From contig OX411547.1 of NCBI GenBank assembly GCA_948146395.1, positions 62,005,610 to 62,069,609 of the forward strand: a stretch of DNA of 64,000 nucleotides. Direction: 5' to 3'. The position numbers and the translations under genes are program-made. Each line of letters opens with the position of its first letter. Position 1 is the stretch's first letter. Positions 55,927 through 64,000 of this stretch are shown piece after piece. The notes beneath the pieces are model-generated. The model had not been told where the DNA came from, did no database searches, and saw only the letters and a program-made list of their open reading frames with translations. This DNA is from Fragum whitleyi (taxonomy: Eukaryota; Mollusca; Bivalvia; Cardiida; Cardiidae).

Positions 55927-56058
55927 TATTTGAGATACACACATGAAGACGTTATCTATATACAGAAGGAAACTGATGACTCTTGTCGGACTTATTTGAG
56001 ATACACACATGAAGACGTTATCTATATACAGAAGGAAACTGATGACTCTTGTCGGACT
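55927..56058 (+). repeat. Perfect tandem duplication of a 66-bp unit
   Basis: Two identical units, each starting TATTTGAGATACACACATGA and ending CTCTTGTCGGACT. The 66-bp period keeps frame on both strands, which produces repeated peptides in two short frames. I do not call either a gene. Confidence 0.93.
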
Positions 56059-56059
56059 T

Positions 56060-56507
56060 TTCGGACGCATTGGCTAGTTAGAGACTTTCATAAAGGCACG
56101 TAAAAAAGTATTAAAATTGTCACATACAGGCTCATGGGTGTCTCTTAAAAGTCCTTGGCACGGGCTAGCCAGAGGCTATGCTAAGTGCCAATGTGAAATA
56201 TATTGAAACGTCACTCACAGATTATTTTCTCAAATAATTTCCTCTGTCTTCTATAAAGGATAGCCATCAGAGATATTCTTGTCTTACACGTGTATAAAAT
56301 CACATTCTAATCGACGTCATAACACCGTCATCTAACCCACGTCTTCGCGGTATTTTTTTTTTATCATATGGATGTTTTGATAAAATGGATTACGCGTACA
56401 AATTTAGTGTATATGCGAGAAAAAGAATATGTTACTTGATTTTTTTTGAGACAAACTGCTCTTAATCTCGTCTAGAAAAGAAAAGTTATGAACAAATGAA
56501 CAAATTT
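56060..56507. other. No gene recognised
   Basis: AT-rich sequence up to the LINE 3' end. Confidence 0.45.
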
Positions 56508-56925
56508 ATTTGCGAATAATTTAGGCCACCGGCCCATAATATCATACAAACAGAGCATATATATTCATAGAGAGTAACATATTCCTGCAATTTTCATAGC
56601 TTACTGTTGTTTGATTCATGTTTTTGTTATTATTTACTAGATTTGGATAATCTATTTTTATCTGAATTCCCACCATCATCAACACAATCCTCTTAAAACT
56701 ATTTAATAATAGTCATTGAGAAATGTAAATGATTACTAGTATTTCACTTACAGTAAATATCATGGCATTGTTAAACAATTTAAAAGCTTGGTGTGTAGCA
56801 TTTATGTATATATTTATAAATACATGTATAGAATACAAAATGTATTTTTAGAAATTCTATATTGAGATTAGTTTTAATTGATAAAGATGAAAGTATAAAA
56901 GATTAAGAATTCAGTCAATTAACAC

Positions 56926-59517
56926 TTATAATTCTTCTAATCGTGTTTGGCGAACTTTAAATGCTGATGATAGATACTTTGATAAATTAAGTAATAATTT
57001 GTCATTTTGGCATTGCATTATAACAAAATATAATTCTTTTGTAGGCAATGAATTAAGCCACACTTTTGGAAAATATATTTTACGTAAATCCTTATAGTAA
57101 GGACAAAGTAAGAGGAAGTGATATTCATCTTCTATTGTGTAAATATTGTTATTTAAACAAAGTTTGCAAATTCGAAACTGTTTATCAATTAGTTCATATC
57201 TGCCCGTTTCAATTTCTAATTGATGATTTGAACATCTAAAATTTGCTAGAGTTCGTCTAAGGATAAAAGACATATCAATTTCAAGGTAACGCTCTGGATC
57301 AAGTAGGGTTTTAAATTCTCTATAATAATACGCCTTTGAAGAACATCGAACTTTTGAGAACCAATTTTGTAAAGAAATATCTAAAAGTCTACTCTTGAAT
57401 AACTTTACAAATGCGCGTGTATCACCTAATTCATTGGTAATCCAAGCGTGTCCAAAACCATTTTCGAAAAGCAATTGTTTGATGTTTGAAACCCAGGTTT
57501 TTCTCCCTGCTTCTTCTAAAGAACGCAGCATCTTAAAACTTTGTTTCGGGTATCTGTGATTAGGCATAGATATCAAGCGAGTCCAATATTTTATACATCG
57601 TGTAATATAGTGAATAGATAGTGGATATCTTCCACACTCTCCTAGAACAAGAAAATCGGCTGTGTTATTATTAAGGCAACATAAACGTTTGCAAAATTGG
57701 ACATGGACTCTTTCAATAATATCATAATAACGGTAGCCCCATATCTCAGAGCCAAAGCAGAGTATTGGTGTAACCATGGCATCAAAAAGTTTGAATGCAT
57801 CAATTGCCTTAAAATAACCAAATTTCTTTTGATAACTATAAATACTGAAGCATGCTTTTCTAGCCTGAGAGGCTTGGTTTTCTAAAGCTTTAGACCAACA
57901 CAGACGACTGCTGAAAATTGTGCCTAGATATTTGTAGTAAGTCGTTGTGTTAATTTCGCGACCCTTATAGTACCAAATTTCATGTTTATTAACTATACCA
58001 CCATTCCTAAAAACAATTACTTTTGTTTTATCTAAATTAATTTGCATTCCAGTTGCATCACAAAATTCCTCTATGACATTTATTTGCTTTTGGAGTCCCT
58101 TAACTGTATCAGATATACTTGCAACGTCATCAGCAAATAATAAGGCTAAAATGTCATCGATTTCATTATTTAAGAAGATTCCTGATCCACATCGATTTTT
58201 TAACAACTCTATAAGGTCATTAATAAACAGAGAAAATATTTTGGGAGAACTTAGACAACCCTGTCTAGTACCTATTTGACAAGCGAAAAACTGTGTTATA
58301 AGATAATTTTCATGTGATTTAACTGCTGACTGTAACTGTGCGTACATTGATTTAAATATATGTAAAAATAGTCCGCCTATTCCTTTTCTAGCCAAAGAGT
58401 CCCATAATTTATCATGATTAATACTATCGAATGCTTTACTAAAGTCCACAAATAAACAATAGAATCTGCCCTTTCTTTTTGATAGGTATTTCTGAACTAA
58501 ACATTGTAACGTAAACGTATTATCGGTAACACTGTACCCATTCCTGAACCCTGCTTGGGCCTCATGAATAACTTTGTATTTTTCGACCCATGAATTTAAC
58601 CTTTCAGTGAGAACACTTATAAATATTTTACTGATACTGTTAGTAAGAGATATGCCTCGGAAGTTATTTGGATTATCTTTCGGGCCTTTTTTATGAACTG
58701 GTACTATAATGCTTTTACTCCAACTGTTTGGATATACGCCACTATTGAATATTATATTGAATATTCGACAGAGGAACGGGCTAATAATTGAACAGGTTTC
58801 TTTAAACATTTCTGAACATAAGCCATCTGGTCCGGGTGATTTACCAGAATTTAATTGTTTAACGCTTTTGATAACTTCTTGTAATGTTATTTCTTTATTC
58901 AGTTCAGTGCACTCATTTATGCAAATAATATGAGACGATATATTTTGATTTTGAATCAATGAATTTTGTTCGTAAAGTCCTTTAAAGTATGAAAACCACT
59001 CGCTGTTAGATATCTTATTATAATCGGTATCTTTGGTTTTATAGTTCAATTTTATAGTTTTCCAGAACTCTTTAGGATTCTTTCTTACCGAGAATAATTT
59101 ATCCCTATTCATTCGTTCAAACCTAAGTCGATTACTTCTGCATTTTGCTTTGAATAAGTTTCTAGCGGATCTAAAATGCAGAAAGTCGTCTTTAACATTT
59201 GAATTTCTAAATTTCCGTAATTTTAAATTTTTATCAATTTTTAATCTGGAACAACTTTCATCCCACCATTTTGGTTGACCGGAGATAAAATTGTCAAAAT
59301 GTTTATATTCTTTACATTTCATTTTGTCTCCAGAACGCTTGAAAATCTCACAAAATTTACTCAGAGTTTGATTCACATTATCTAAATTATCTGTCTCAAG
59401 TTTATCACAGAAACGTGTAAAATGATCGTTAAATTTAAATAGAGTCATCTTTTTTACTTTCATCCCATTTGTAAAAACAGTTTTTCGACATAGTGACATT
59501 ATCATGCTTATTTTCAA
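56926..59517 (-). CDS. LINE (non-LTR retrotransposon) ORF2: reverse transcriptase and C-terminal domain
   Basis: An 863-residue open frame encodes the reverse transcriptase used for target-primed reverse transcription. In order: SGKSPGPDG (about residues 224-232), LFVDFSKAFDSINH (355-368), GTRQGCLSSP (416-425), the catalytic LLFADDVAS with FADD at 461-464, GMQINLDKTKV (490-500) and YYKYLG (527-532). A region with ILCFGSEIWG follows, then a C-terminal Cys/His module (CKLC...EDEYHFLLLCPYY) that many invertebrate APE-type LINEs carry. No RNase H domain is evident. The first roughly 27 residues look out of frame: the frame reading IENKHDNVTMSKNCFYKWDE over the same DNA is the more likely original, so a small indel near 59450 separates them. 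The RT core itself is uninterrupted. The clade (CR1/Jockey-like or RTE-X-like) is not resolved. The element is probably inactive because its endonuclease part is broken. Confidence 0.93.
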   Translation of the reverse strand: MKISMIMSLCRKTVFTNGMKVKKMTLFKFNDHFTRFCDKLETDNLDNVNQTLSKFCEIFKRSGDKMKCKEYKHFDNFISGQPKWWDESCSRLKIDKNLKLRKFRNSNVKDDFLHFRSARNLFKAKCRSNRLRFERMNRDKLFSVRKNPKEFWKTIKLNYKTKDTDYNKISNSEWFSYFKGLYEQNSLIQNQNISSHIICINECTELNKEITLQEVIKSVKQLNSGKSPGPDGLCSEMFKETCSIISPFLCRIFNIIFNSGVYPNSWSKSIIVPVHKKGPKDNPNNFRGISLTNSISKIFISVLTERLNSWVEKYKVIHEAQAGFRNGYSVTDNTFTLQCLVQKYLSKRKGRFYCLFVDFSKAFDSINHDKLWDSLARKGIGGLFLHIFKSMYAQLQSAVKSHENYLITQFFACQIGTRQGCLSSPKIFSLFINDLIELLKNRCGSGIFLNNEIDDILALLFADDVASISDTVKGLQKQINVIEEFCDATGMQINLDKTKVIVFRNGGIVNKHEIWYYKGREINTTTYYKYLGTIFSSRLCWSKALENQASQARKACFSIYSYQKKFGYFKAIDAFKLFDAMVTPILCFGSEIWGYRYYDIIERVHVQFCKRLCCLNNNTADFLVLGECGRYPLSIHYITRCIKYWTRLISMPNHRYPKQSFKMLRSLEEAGRKTWVSNIKQLLFENGFGHAWITNELGDTRAFVKLFKSRLLDISLQNWFSKVRCSSKAYYYREFKTLLDPERYLEIDMSFILRRTLANFRCSNHQLEIETGRYELIDKQFRICKLCLNNNIYTIEDEYHFLLLCPYYKDLRKIYFPKVWLNSLPTKELYFVIMQCQNDKLLLNLSKYLSSAFKVRQTRLEEL

Positions 59518-59555
59518 TTAATTCAAAATAATTTTTTTTAATGTGATGTGTAATA

Positions 59556-60355
59556 CTAAAGGAAAATGATCGGAAAAGGTTTCGTCGTCAACATAGAAAT
59601 TAGATACGACGAAAGAATGCAATAATCTACAATACTTTTCCCATCATTTGCCGTACATGTAAATTCTCCGTTCTTATCTTTACCCAATCTACCATTACTA
59701 CCATGTATGTTAAAGGTTTTGCACATATCTATCATGGATAATCCGTAATTATTAACAGTATTGTCTTTCGACTTCCTCTTCAAATTAAATATATCAGATG
59801 GATAATCAACATTACAATCAAAAACATGACTGATATCATCATTTTCTATAAAGTCATCAATGCAGCCTGTTCGTGCATTAAAATCACCTGCAAGTAATAA
59901 TCTCGCATTTGGATAAACCGAAGATACGTGCATAATCTTTTCACTCAATAATTCAATACCATTTTCATTGTCTTTATAAAATGTTGAATATTCAGGGGAA
60001 ATATAAATAAACATTAAAATAATATCAAACTCAACATCAAAATGTTTCTTCTCTATAAAAAATACAACTACCTCAGATAATTCGGTACAAATTCGACGAA
60101 TGTTTTTACTTTTTAACAGATCATTACGTATGAGAACGGTTATTCAACCTGATCCCCTAATTGCATGTTTACTTTTCTTTCTGATATAATTGAACTCGGT
60201 AAAACAATTGAGATTAATTGAATAATTTTTCTCAGTTGTTTTCCATGTTTCAACCAGCGATACAATATCAAAAGATTGGCAATAGGTATTAAATTCAGGG
60301 TCATTTATATATTTATATAAGCCTTTTATATTAAAAGAACAAAGCTCGCCAAGCC
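59556..60355 (-). pseudogene. LINE AP-endonuclease domain, interrupted
   Basis: The endonuclease half of the same LINE, lying just 5' of the RT frame. Reading the minus strand gives SFNIKGL near 60340, LVETWK (metal-binding Glu) near 60250, LLLAGDFNARTG (Asp-Asn pair) near 59890 and DGKSIVDYCILSS near 59630. The closing SDHFPL motif appears near 59570 but in a shifted frame. Three lesions are visible: an in-frame TGA at 60144-60146, a one-base frameshift near 59600 just after YCILSS, and a likely length error in the eight-A tract near 59540 that breaks the join to the RT frame. The open piece 59556-60014 is the part after the stop. Upstream of about 60355 the frame reaches a stop and SINE-B sequence begins, so ORF1 and the 5' UTR are missing. 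Confidence 0.87.
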
Positions 60356-60371
60356 TCGCTTCTATTTCTAG

Positions 60372-60650
60372 ACGCGGTTAAGATATTGTTTTTAATTACA
60401 AGAGGATAACACGATAATGGGTTGAATGGCTCTTATTTTCATCGTGGTCCTAACTCATTCCAGTTTTTATCCTGCACATAGAGAGAGAGACAATGGTTTC
60501 TAACCTCTGCTACCAACTTTTACAGCTGGGTAGACTTAGGCCATGTCTGTAAAGTGTCCTGCCCAAATACACTACATGTACCCGCCTCCGGTGGGGCTCG
60601 AACCCGCAACCACCACAGATAAGCTTGTCTCAAGTTAAATCTCATAACAT
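60372..60650 (-). mobile_element. SINE-B, minus strand, abutting the LINE 5' end
   Basis: On the minus strand: the B-box-like TTGCGGGTTCGAGCCCCACC, GTCTACCCAGCTGTAAAAGT, CCATTGTCTCTCTCTCTATG, GAGTTAGGACCACGATGAAA and the tail CATTATCGTGTTATCCTCTT. It matches the SINE-B body at 28.1 kb block by block. Its 3' tail runs straight into the truncated LINE, and both have the same orientation. Confidence 0.75.
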
Positions 60651-61017
60651 ATCATATATGGGTCATTCTCAAAAATTTTAGAAATTCTTGTCCAAATTGA
60701 ATAAAATTAGCATCTGTACGGAAATCACTAGATTTGTTTTTGTTATATCTAATTCTAATTATTTTCTATCATATACAATGTAAAAAAGCATTATTATTAT
60801 TTTCATTTTGTGCAAAAATGGCATTCAAATGTACAAAAAATGGTAAAATGCCTTGTCCCACGTTCAGGGTAGATCAATTCAAAGATACTTTTTAACTGCA
60901 AAACAATATTTTTTCCAGCATATTTGCATAAGACACTTAGAAGAGATGTGAAAGATTAATATTACATGGGAAAATCTATCAAATCTTTTTAAACAACATT
61001 GTTGTAAGAGAATTCAT

Positions 61018-62255
61018 ACCTGTCCCACAAGTTCTTGTCCTCCCTGTTACCACAGTAATAAAAGAAGCATAACTATTTCAAGATGCAATAAACCTATCTC
61101 AAAAAAAAGACTGAACAAGGACTAACATTCCTCGAGTTCATATATGGGAAAAGTTTTAGGAACCTATGAACGAGAAACTTGTTCTGACCAATTTATTAAG
61201 AGTGATTGGGATGTCACACTTTTTTGTTGTCTTTCCTGTTCCTAATGTTATTTCTCTATTACTAATGGAATAGGTATGAAATAAATTTTATAGTATGCAG
61301 CAATGATTAAACAAGCAATATTAATAATGTTTGTAACTTATGCCCTAGCGTATTTTGTGCTTTATAAAATTTCATCAAGAAATTTCTATCCTGTTACTGT
61401 CCCTTCTGTTCCAAAGAACCAAATAACATGAAGGACAAGCTTCATAACATAATTGACAATGTATATGAAACAGAAGGGACTTTTTATATTTAAAACTCTT
61501 GATAATTGATGTACATTATGGACATTAGATTAATAAATGCTTGCTATCCTACAGCACCAATAAAGAATCATAGTTATTTTTTCATTTGAATTGAAATATG
61601 AAAATAAACATGTTATTTTCATGATTTTGCTTTATTGGTAGCAGGAAGGTCACACAAAGTAACAGGGGAGACAGTTATGTGGTAACAGAACTGAAATATA
61701 GACAATTTTTATCAAAATAATTAGTGCATTTGAATGAATGGGTACATTAGCTAAATCAAGATTATATTTGGATTAATTGTGAGTGCATTTACATCATTAA
61801 CGAGAAAATCATAATTGAACTTTTTACTTAATTTTGATATTATTATAATACAATAACATGAGGGACACATTACCAAACAGTAGTGACATAACAGCAGGAA
61901 ATTTAACATTCTTTATGAAAATAAAACATTTTCACATTGAAATAGAACATCACTTTCGAATTATTAAATCCGGTTCTTCTCAGTTTATTTCCTGTTATTT
62001 TTTTATGGTAAGTGAAAATTTCAAGCGATTTTTTTATAATATGACACAGAAAGGACAAGATTAGTAACAGCAATGTCTTCTAATACTATGTAAAAATACA
62101 TCTTTATTTTAAATAACCTTTCAATTCGGCTTCGAACACATATTGTCAAAAAAAAAATGTAGACATTAATTGGTTTTAAGTGTTGCTTTGGTGAAAACAG
62201 TAAAGACAGAATGTAACAGGAATGACAGACATTTGGTAACAGAAATGACTAGCTC
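61018..62255. repeat. Cluster of GTAACAG / GGACA motifs with a strand switch
   Basis: Left of about 61425 the motif is on the minus strand: CTTGTCCTCCCTGTTACC (61036), GTCTTTCCTGTTCCTAAT (61238), CCTGTTACTGTCCCTTCTGT (61391). Right of it, on the plus strand: AAACAGAAGGGAC (61468), AGTAACAGGGGAGACAG (61655), GGTAACAGAACTG (61681), CAGAAAGGACAAG (62047), AGTAACAGC (62064), TGTAACAGGAATGACAG (62212), GGTAACAGAAATGAC (62236). Intervening DNA is AT-rich and not obviously repeated. Confidence 0.7.
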
Positions 62256-62620
62256 AAAAGATGTTTTAATATTGACATATTTCATAAGATTAAGAAGCAA
62301 GTCCTCTGAAAACCTATCAAAAAATATTTAATATGTAGTGAGAAAAAATTGTATATCTATAACAACTTAAATGTCTCCAAGTGTAGTAACATTTTGGACA
62401 ATTTGCTTTAATGCTTATATAATACAATACACATCAACTGTTCATGTACTTTCAAAAAAAAACAAAAATCAAAAAATAAAAAAAAGAGTAGGAACAAAAG
62501 AAGATCCCGTTGATGCTTAGATTTCTACATTTTTGTTGTATGTAAACAACATTTAATCCTTCAATAAACAAGAGAATCAGAATAGCCCTAGTTCGCCCAT
62601 CTAAAGAATATTAGAGGAAC
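62256..62620. other. No gene recognised
   Basis: AT-rich with an A-rich stretch near 62455-62490. Confidence 0.45.
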
Positions 62621-62639
62621 AAGTAAAACATATCATACA

Positions 62640-63165
62640 TGAAATTTTGAGAGGGTCACCCAAGGAACAATCATGCCTAGTTAGATAAGCCCCATCTTGC
62701 CATGTCCATATGACATGATTTAAGGAGGGTTACCAAGGAACATTCAAGCCAAATAAGGTGCCAATGGAAGTGTCAAGAACAAGTTTTCAGACAGGTCACC
62801 AAGGAAGATTTTTGCTAAGTTTGGTTGATATGGCTCACTTGTTTTGGAGTTGGTGTTCAAAGATTTTTAGTCTGAATAAGCCCGGCCCTCTAATGCACAT
62901 ATTTTGGGAGGCAAATCAAAATTTCAAAACAATGTCAATAGGTCACTCATGGGACATCCATGATAGTTTTGGCTGATATTGGTCTACTGGTTGTGGAGGG
63001 GACGACGTCTGAAGATATTTCAAATGAAAATAAGCCGGGCCCTGCCATGTCCTTATTATAAGAGCAAATCAAAATTTCACTACAGTTTTGTAGGAATGGT
63101 CACACATGGTATATTAATGATAAGTTTAGCTGAAAATATCCAAGTGGTGTTTGAGAAGATGTAAA
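62640..63165 (+). repeat. Diverged tandem-unit repeat
   Basis: Units marked by GGTCACCCAAGGAACAATCA, GGTTACCAAGGAACATTCAA, GGTCACCAAGGAAGATTTTT, GGTCACTCATGGGACATCCA and AATAAGCCSGGCCCT. Related in style to the units at 28.8-29.7 kb. The 72- and 61-codon frames are artefacts. Confidence 0.6.
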
Positions 63166-63339
63166 AAGAACATGATGTTTGTAAAACATTTATGCTTCAC
63201 GATAAAAGCAGGTCAATAGTCTATTCTTTGTCAAGCAACAAAGGGTAATAACTCACAAAATATTATGAGTGGAGTTATAGTTCTTGTGTACTGCACTTCT
63301 CTATGATGAGATCTATCCACCTGTGAAGTTACATGATTC

Positions 63340-63465
63340 TAGCTTGCATACTTCTTGATATATGCGCCGGACAAAAAACGGTCTACAAATGGACGGACCG
63401 ACCGAGGGACCGACAGATAAATACAAAGCAATATACCCCCTCTTCTTCGAAAAAGGGCATAATTA
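63340..63465 (-). repeat. CGGT/CGGAC-type dispersed repeat, minus orientation
   Basis: CATACTTCTTGATATATGCG, CCGGACAAAAAACGGTC, GGACGGACCGACCGAGGGAC, then TATACCCCCTCTTCTTCGAA. The reverse of the arrangement at 5708-5865. Confidence 0.65.
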
Positions 63466-64000
63466 TTTAGCGACTTTCGACCGACAAAAGATGATTGCAA
63501 AAGCTCACTTTCAGCATGTTCCACTGACTGAGCATATTTTGATATGAATCAAAATAAGGCAAAGAAATTCATTTAAACATTTCAGAAAAATATGGAAACA
63601 GATAGTTGTAGAATACATTTCTGGTAATGTTGGTTCTATTTCTATATACCAACTATGGAAAAAAAATGGCTTTATTCGTTTCACCGTTTCTGCATGTCTG
63701 TCGATCCGTCCATAGACCTTTGATTCTGGATTTTAAGGCAATAACAAAGTTTTCTACAATCATTGCAATTTATGCAATTGTTGCTGGTGGCCCAACGGAG
63801 TGTTCTAATGTTTTGGTGTGTTTTTCATCATTGAGGTCAAAGGTCTTGAAACCTGATAATTGAACTGTTTTTGAAATCCATTGCCAGACTCTAACCCAAG
63901 CAGCAACCAATTTCATTCGTAAAACTCTATTGTTTCTGGGAAACACAGGTTAAGGGTCAAGGCAACTATTGAAATTTGTTTGAGGCTCACCATTGAATTT
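63466..64000. other. Repeat-like end of window, no gene recognised
   Basis: Contains CATGTCTGTCGATCCGTCCA and TGAGGTCAAAGGTC-type phrases reminiscent of the tandem-unit repeats. The 78-codon frame at 63627 has no domain that I recognise. Confidence 0.4.

Larger units (their letters stand above)
56508..60355 (-). mobile_element. 5'-truncated LINE retrotransposon
   Basis: The unit comprises a broken endonuclease, an RT frame, a 3' UTR of about 400 bp and a 3' terminus. The 3' end reads GGGCCGGTGGCCTAAATT, then AAATAAA-like sequence, and ends in a short direct repeat (ATTTGTTC twice) instead of a long poly(A), as in CR1/L2-type LINEs. The GGGCCGGTGGCC motif also ends the LINE tail fragment at 4650-4750, so related elements share a 3' terminus. 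Its 5' boundary coincides with the 3' tail of a SINE-B copy in the same orientation. Confidence 0.85.

Noticed and set aside
55897..56103. 68-codon frame over the 66-bp duplication, considered as a repeat protein
   Set aside because: Only two units, no start/stop conservation between strands, and flanking DNA is non-coding.

Overview
This is an AT-rich animal nuclear window. The spliced coding exons, several SINEs and LINEs, and a dense set of interspersed repeats point to a marine lophotrochozoan, most likely a bivalve mollusc. The evidence for that is the CGGT/CGGAC-type repeats, the 'AGCTCACCTGAGCAC...' and GGTCAAGGTCAA tandem-unit repeats, and the tRNA-headed SINEs. This taxonomic call is inference from recalled repeat types, not a search.

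The only host gene I can support is a + strand cyclic-nucleotide phosphodiesterase of the PDE5/6/11 group (best fit PDE11-like). Two phase-0 exons encode adjacent parts of one GAF domain: 11666-11821 (52 codons) and 52884-52973 (30 codons). They join without a gap in the domain, so the 41,062 bp between them is one intron. The upstream and downstream exons were not found and probably lie outside the window.

Almost everything else is mobile or repetitive DNA. A TA-flanked, about 435-bp inverted-repeat element, here called MITE-A (ends CAGTTAACAACATCGTGAAA, central palindrome GGGAGGTAAT...ATTACCTCCC), occurs more than 20 times in both orientations. Other short inverted-repeat families recur: FB-C (GGGCCC ends), FB-D (GGGCCTGTTTTA ends), FB-E (TGACCCGTCACGCG ends) and TTAA-flanked elements. 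There are two SINE families (A and B), one nearly full LINE reading frame (56.5-60.4 kb, minus strand) and an older LINE fragment (7.5-8.2 kb).

Layout. 0-11 kb: mixed repeat fragments, including a remarkable ACACGCT/AGCGTGT array at 2.74-3.18 kb. 11.67-11.82 kb: PDE exon. 12.9-29.8 kb: an approximately 8.4-kb unit in direct tandem duplication (12.9-21.3 and 21.3-29.8). The two copies differ by clean element insertions and by tandem-unit number, so each acts as the other's empty-site control. 36.3-41.7 kb: a third, more decayed copy of parts of the same unit. 42.0-50.9 kb: a MITE-A split by about 8.6 kb of nested insertions, the innermost being a 4.3-kb foldback element whose arms carry about 360-bp repeats. 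51.5-52.4 kb: tandem array. 52.88-52.97 kb: second PDE exon, with inverted-repeat elements 31 bp upstream and 83 bp downstream. 56.5-60.4 kb: LINE with a SINE-B abutting its 5' end. 61.0-62.3 kb: a cluster of GTAACAG/GGACA motifs that switches strand. 62.6-64 kb: more tandem-unit repeats.

I see no CRISPR array, operon, rRNA gene or confident functional tRNA gene, and no toxin or virus gene.
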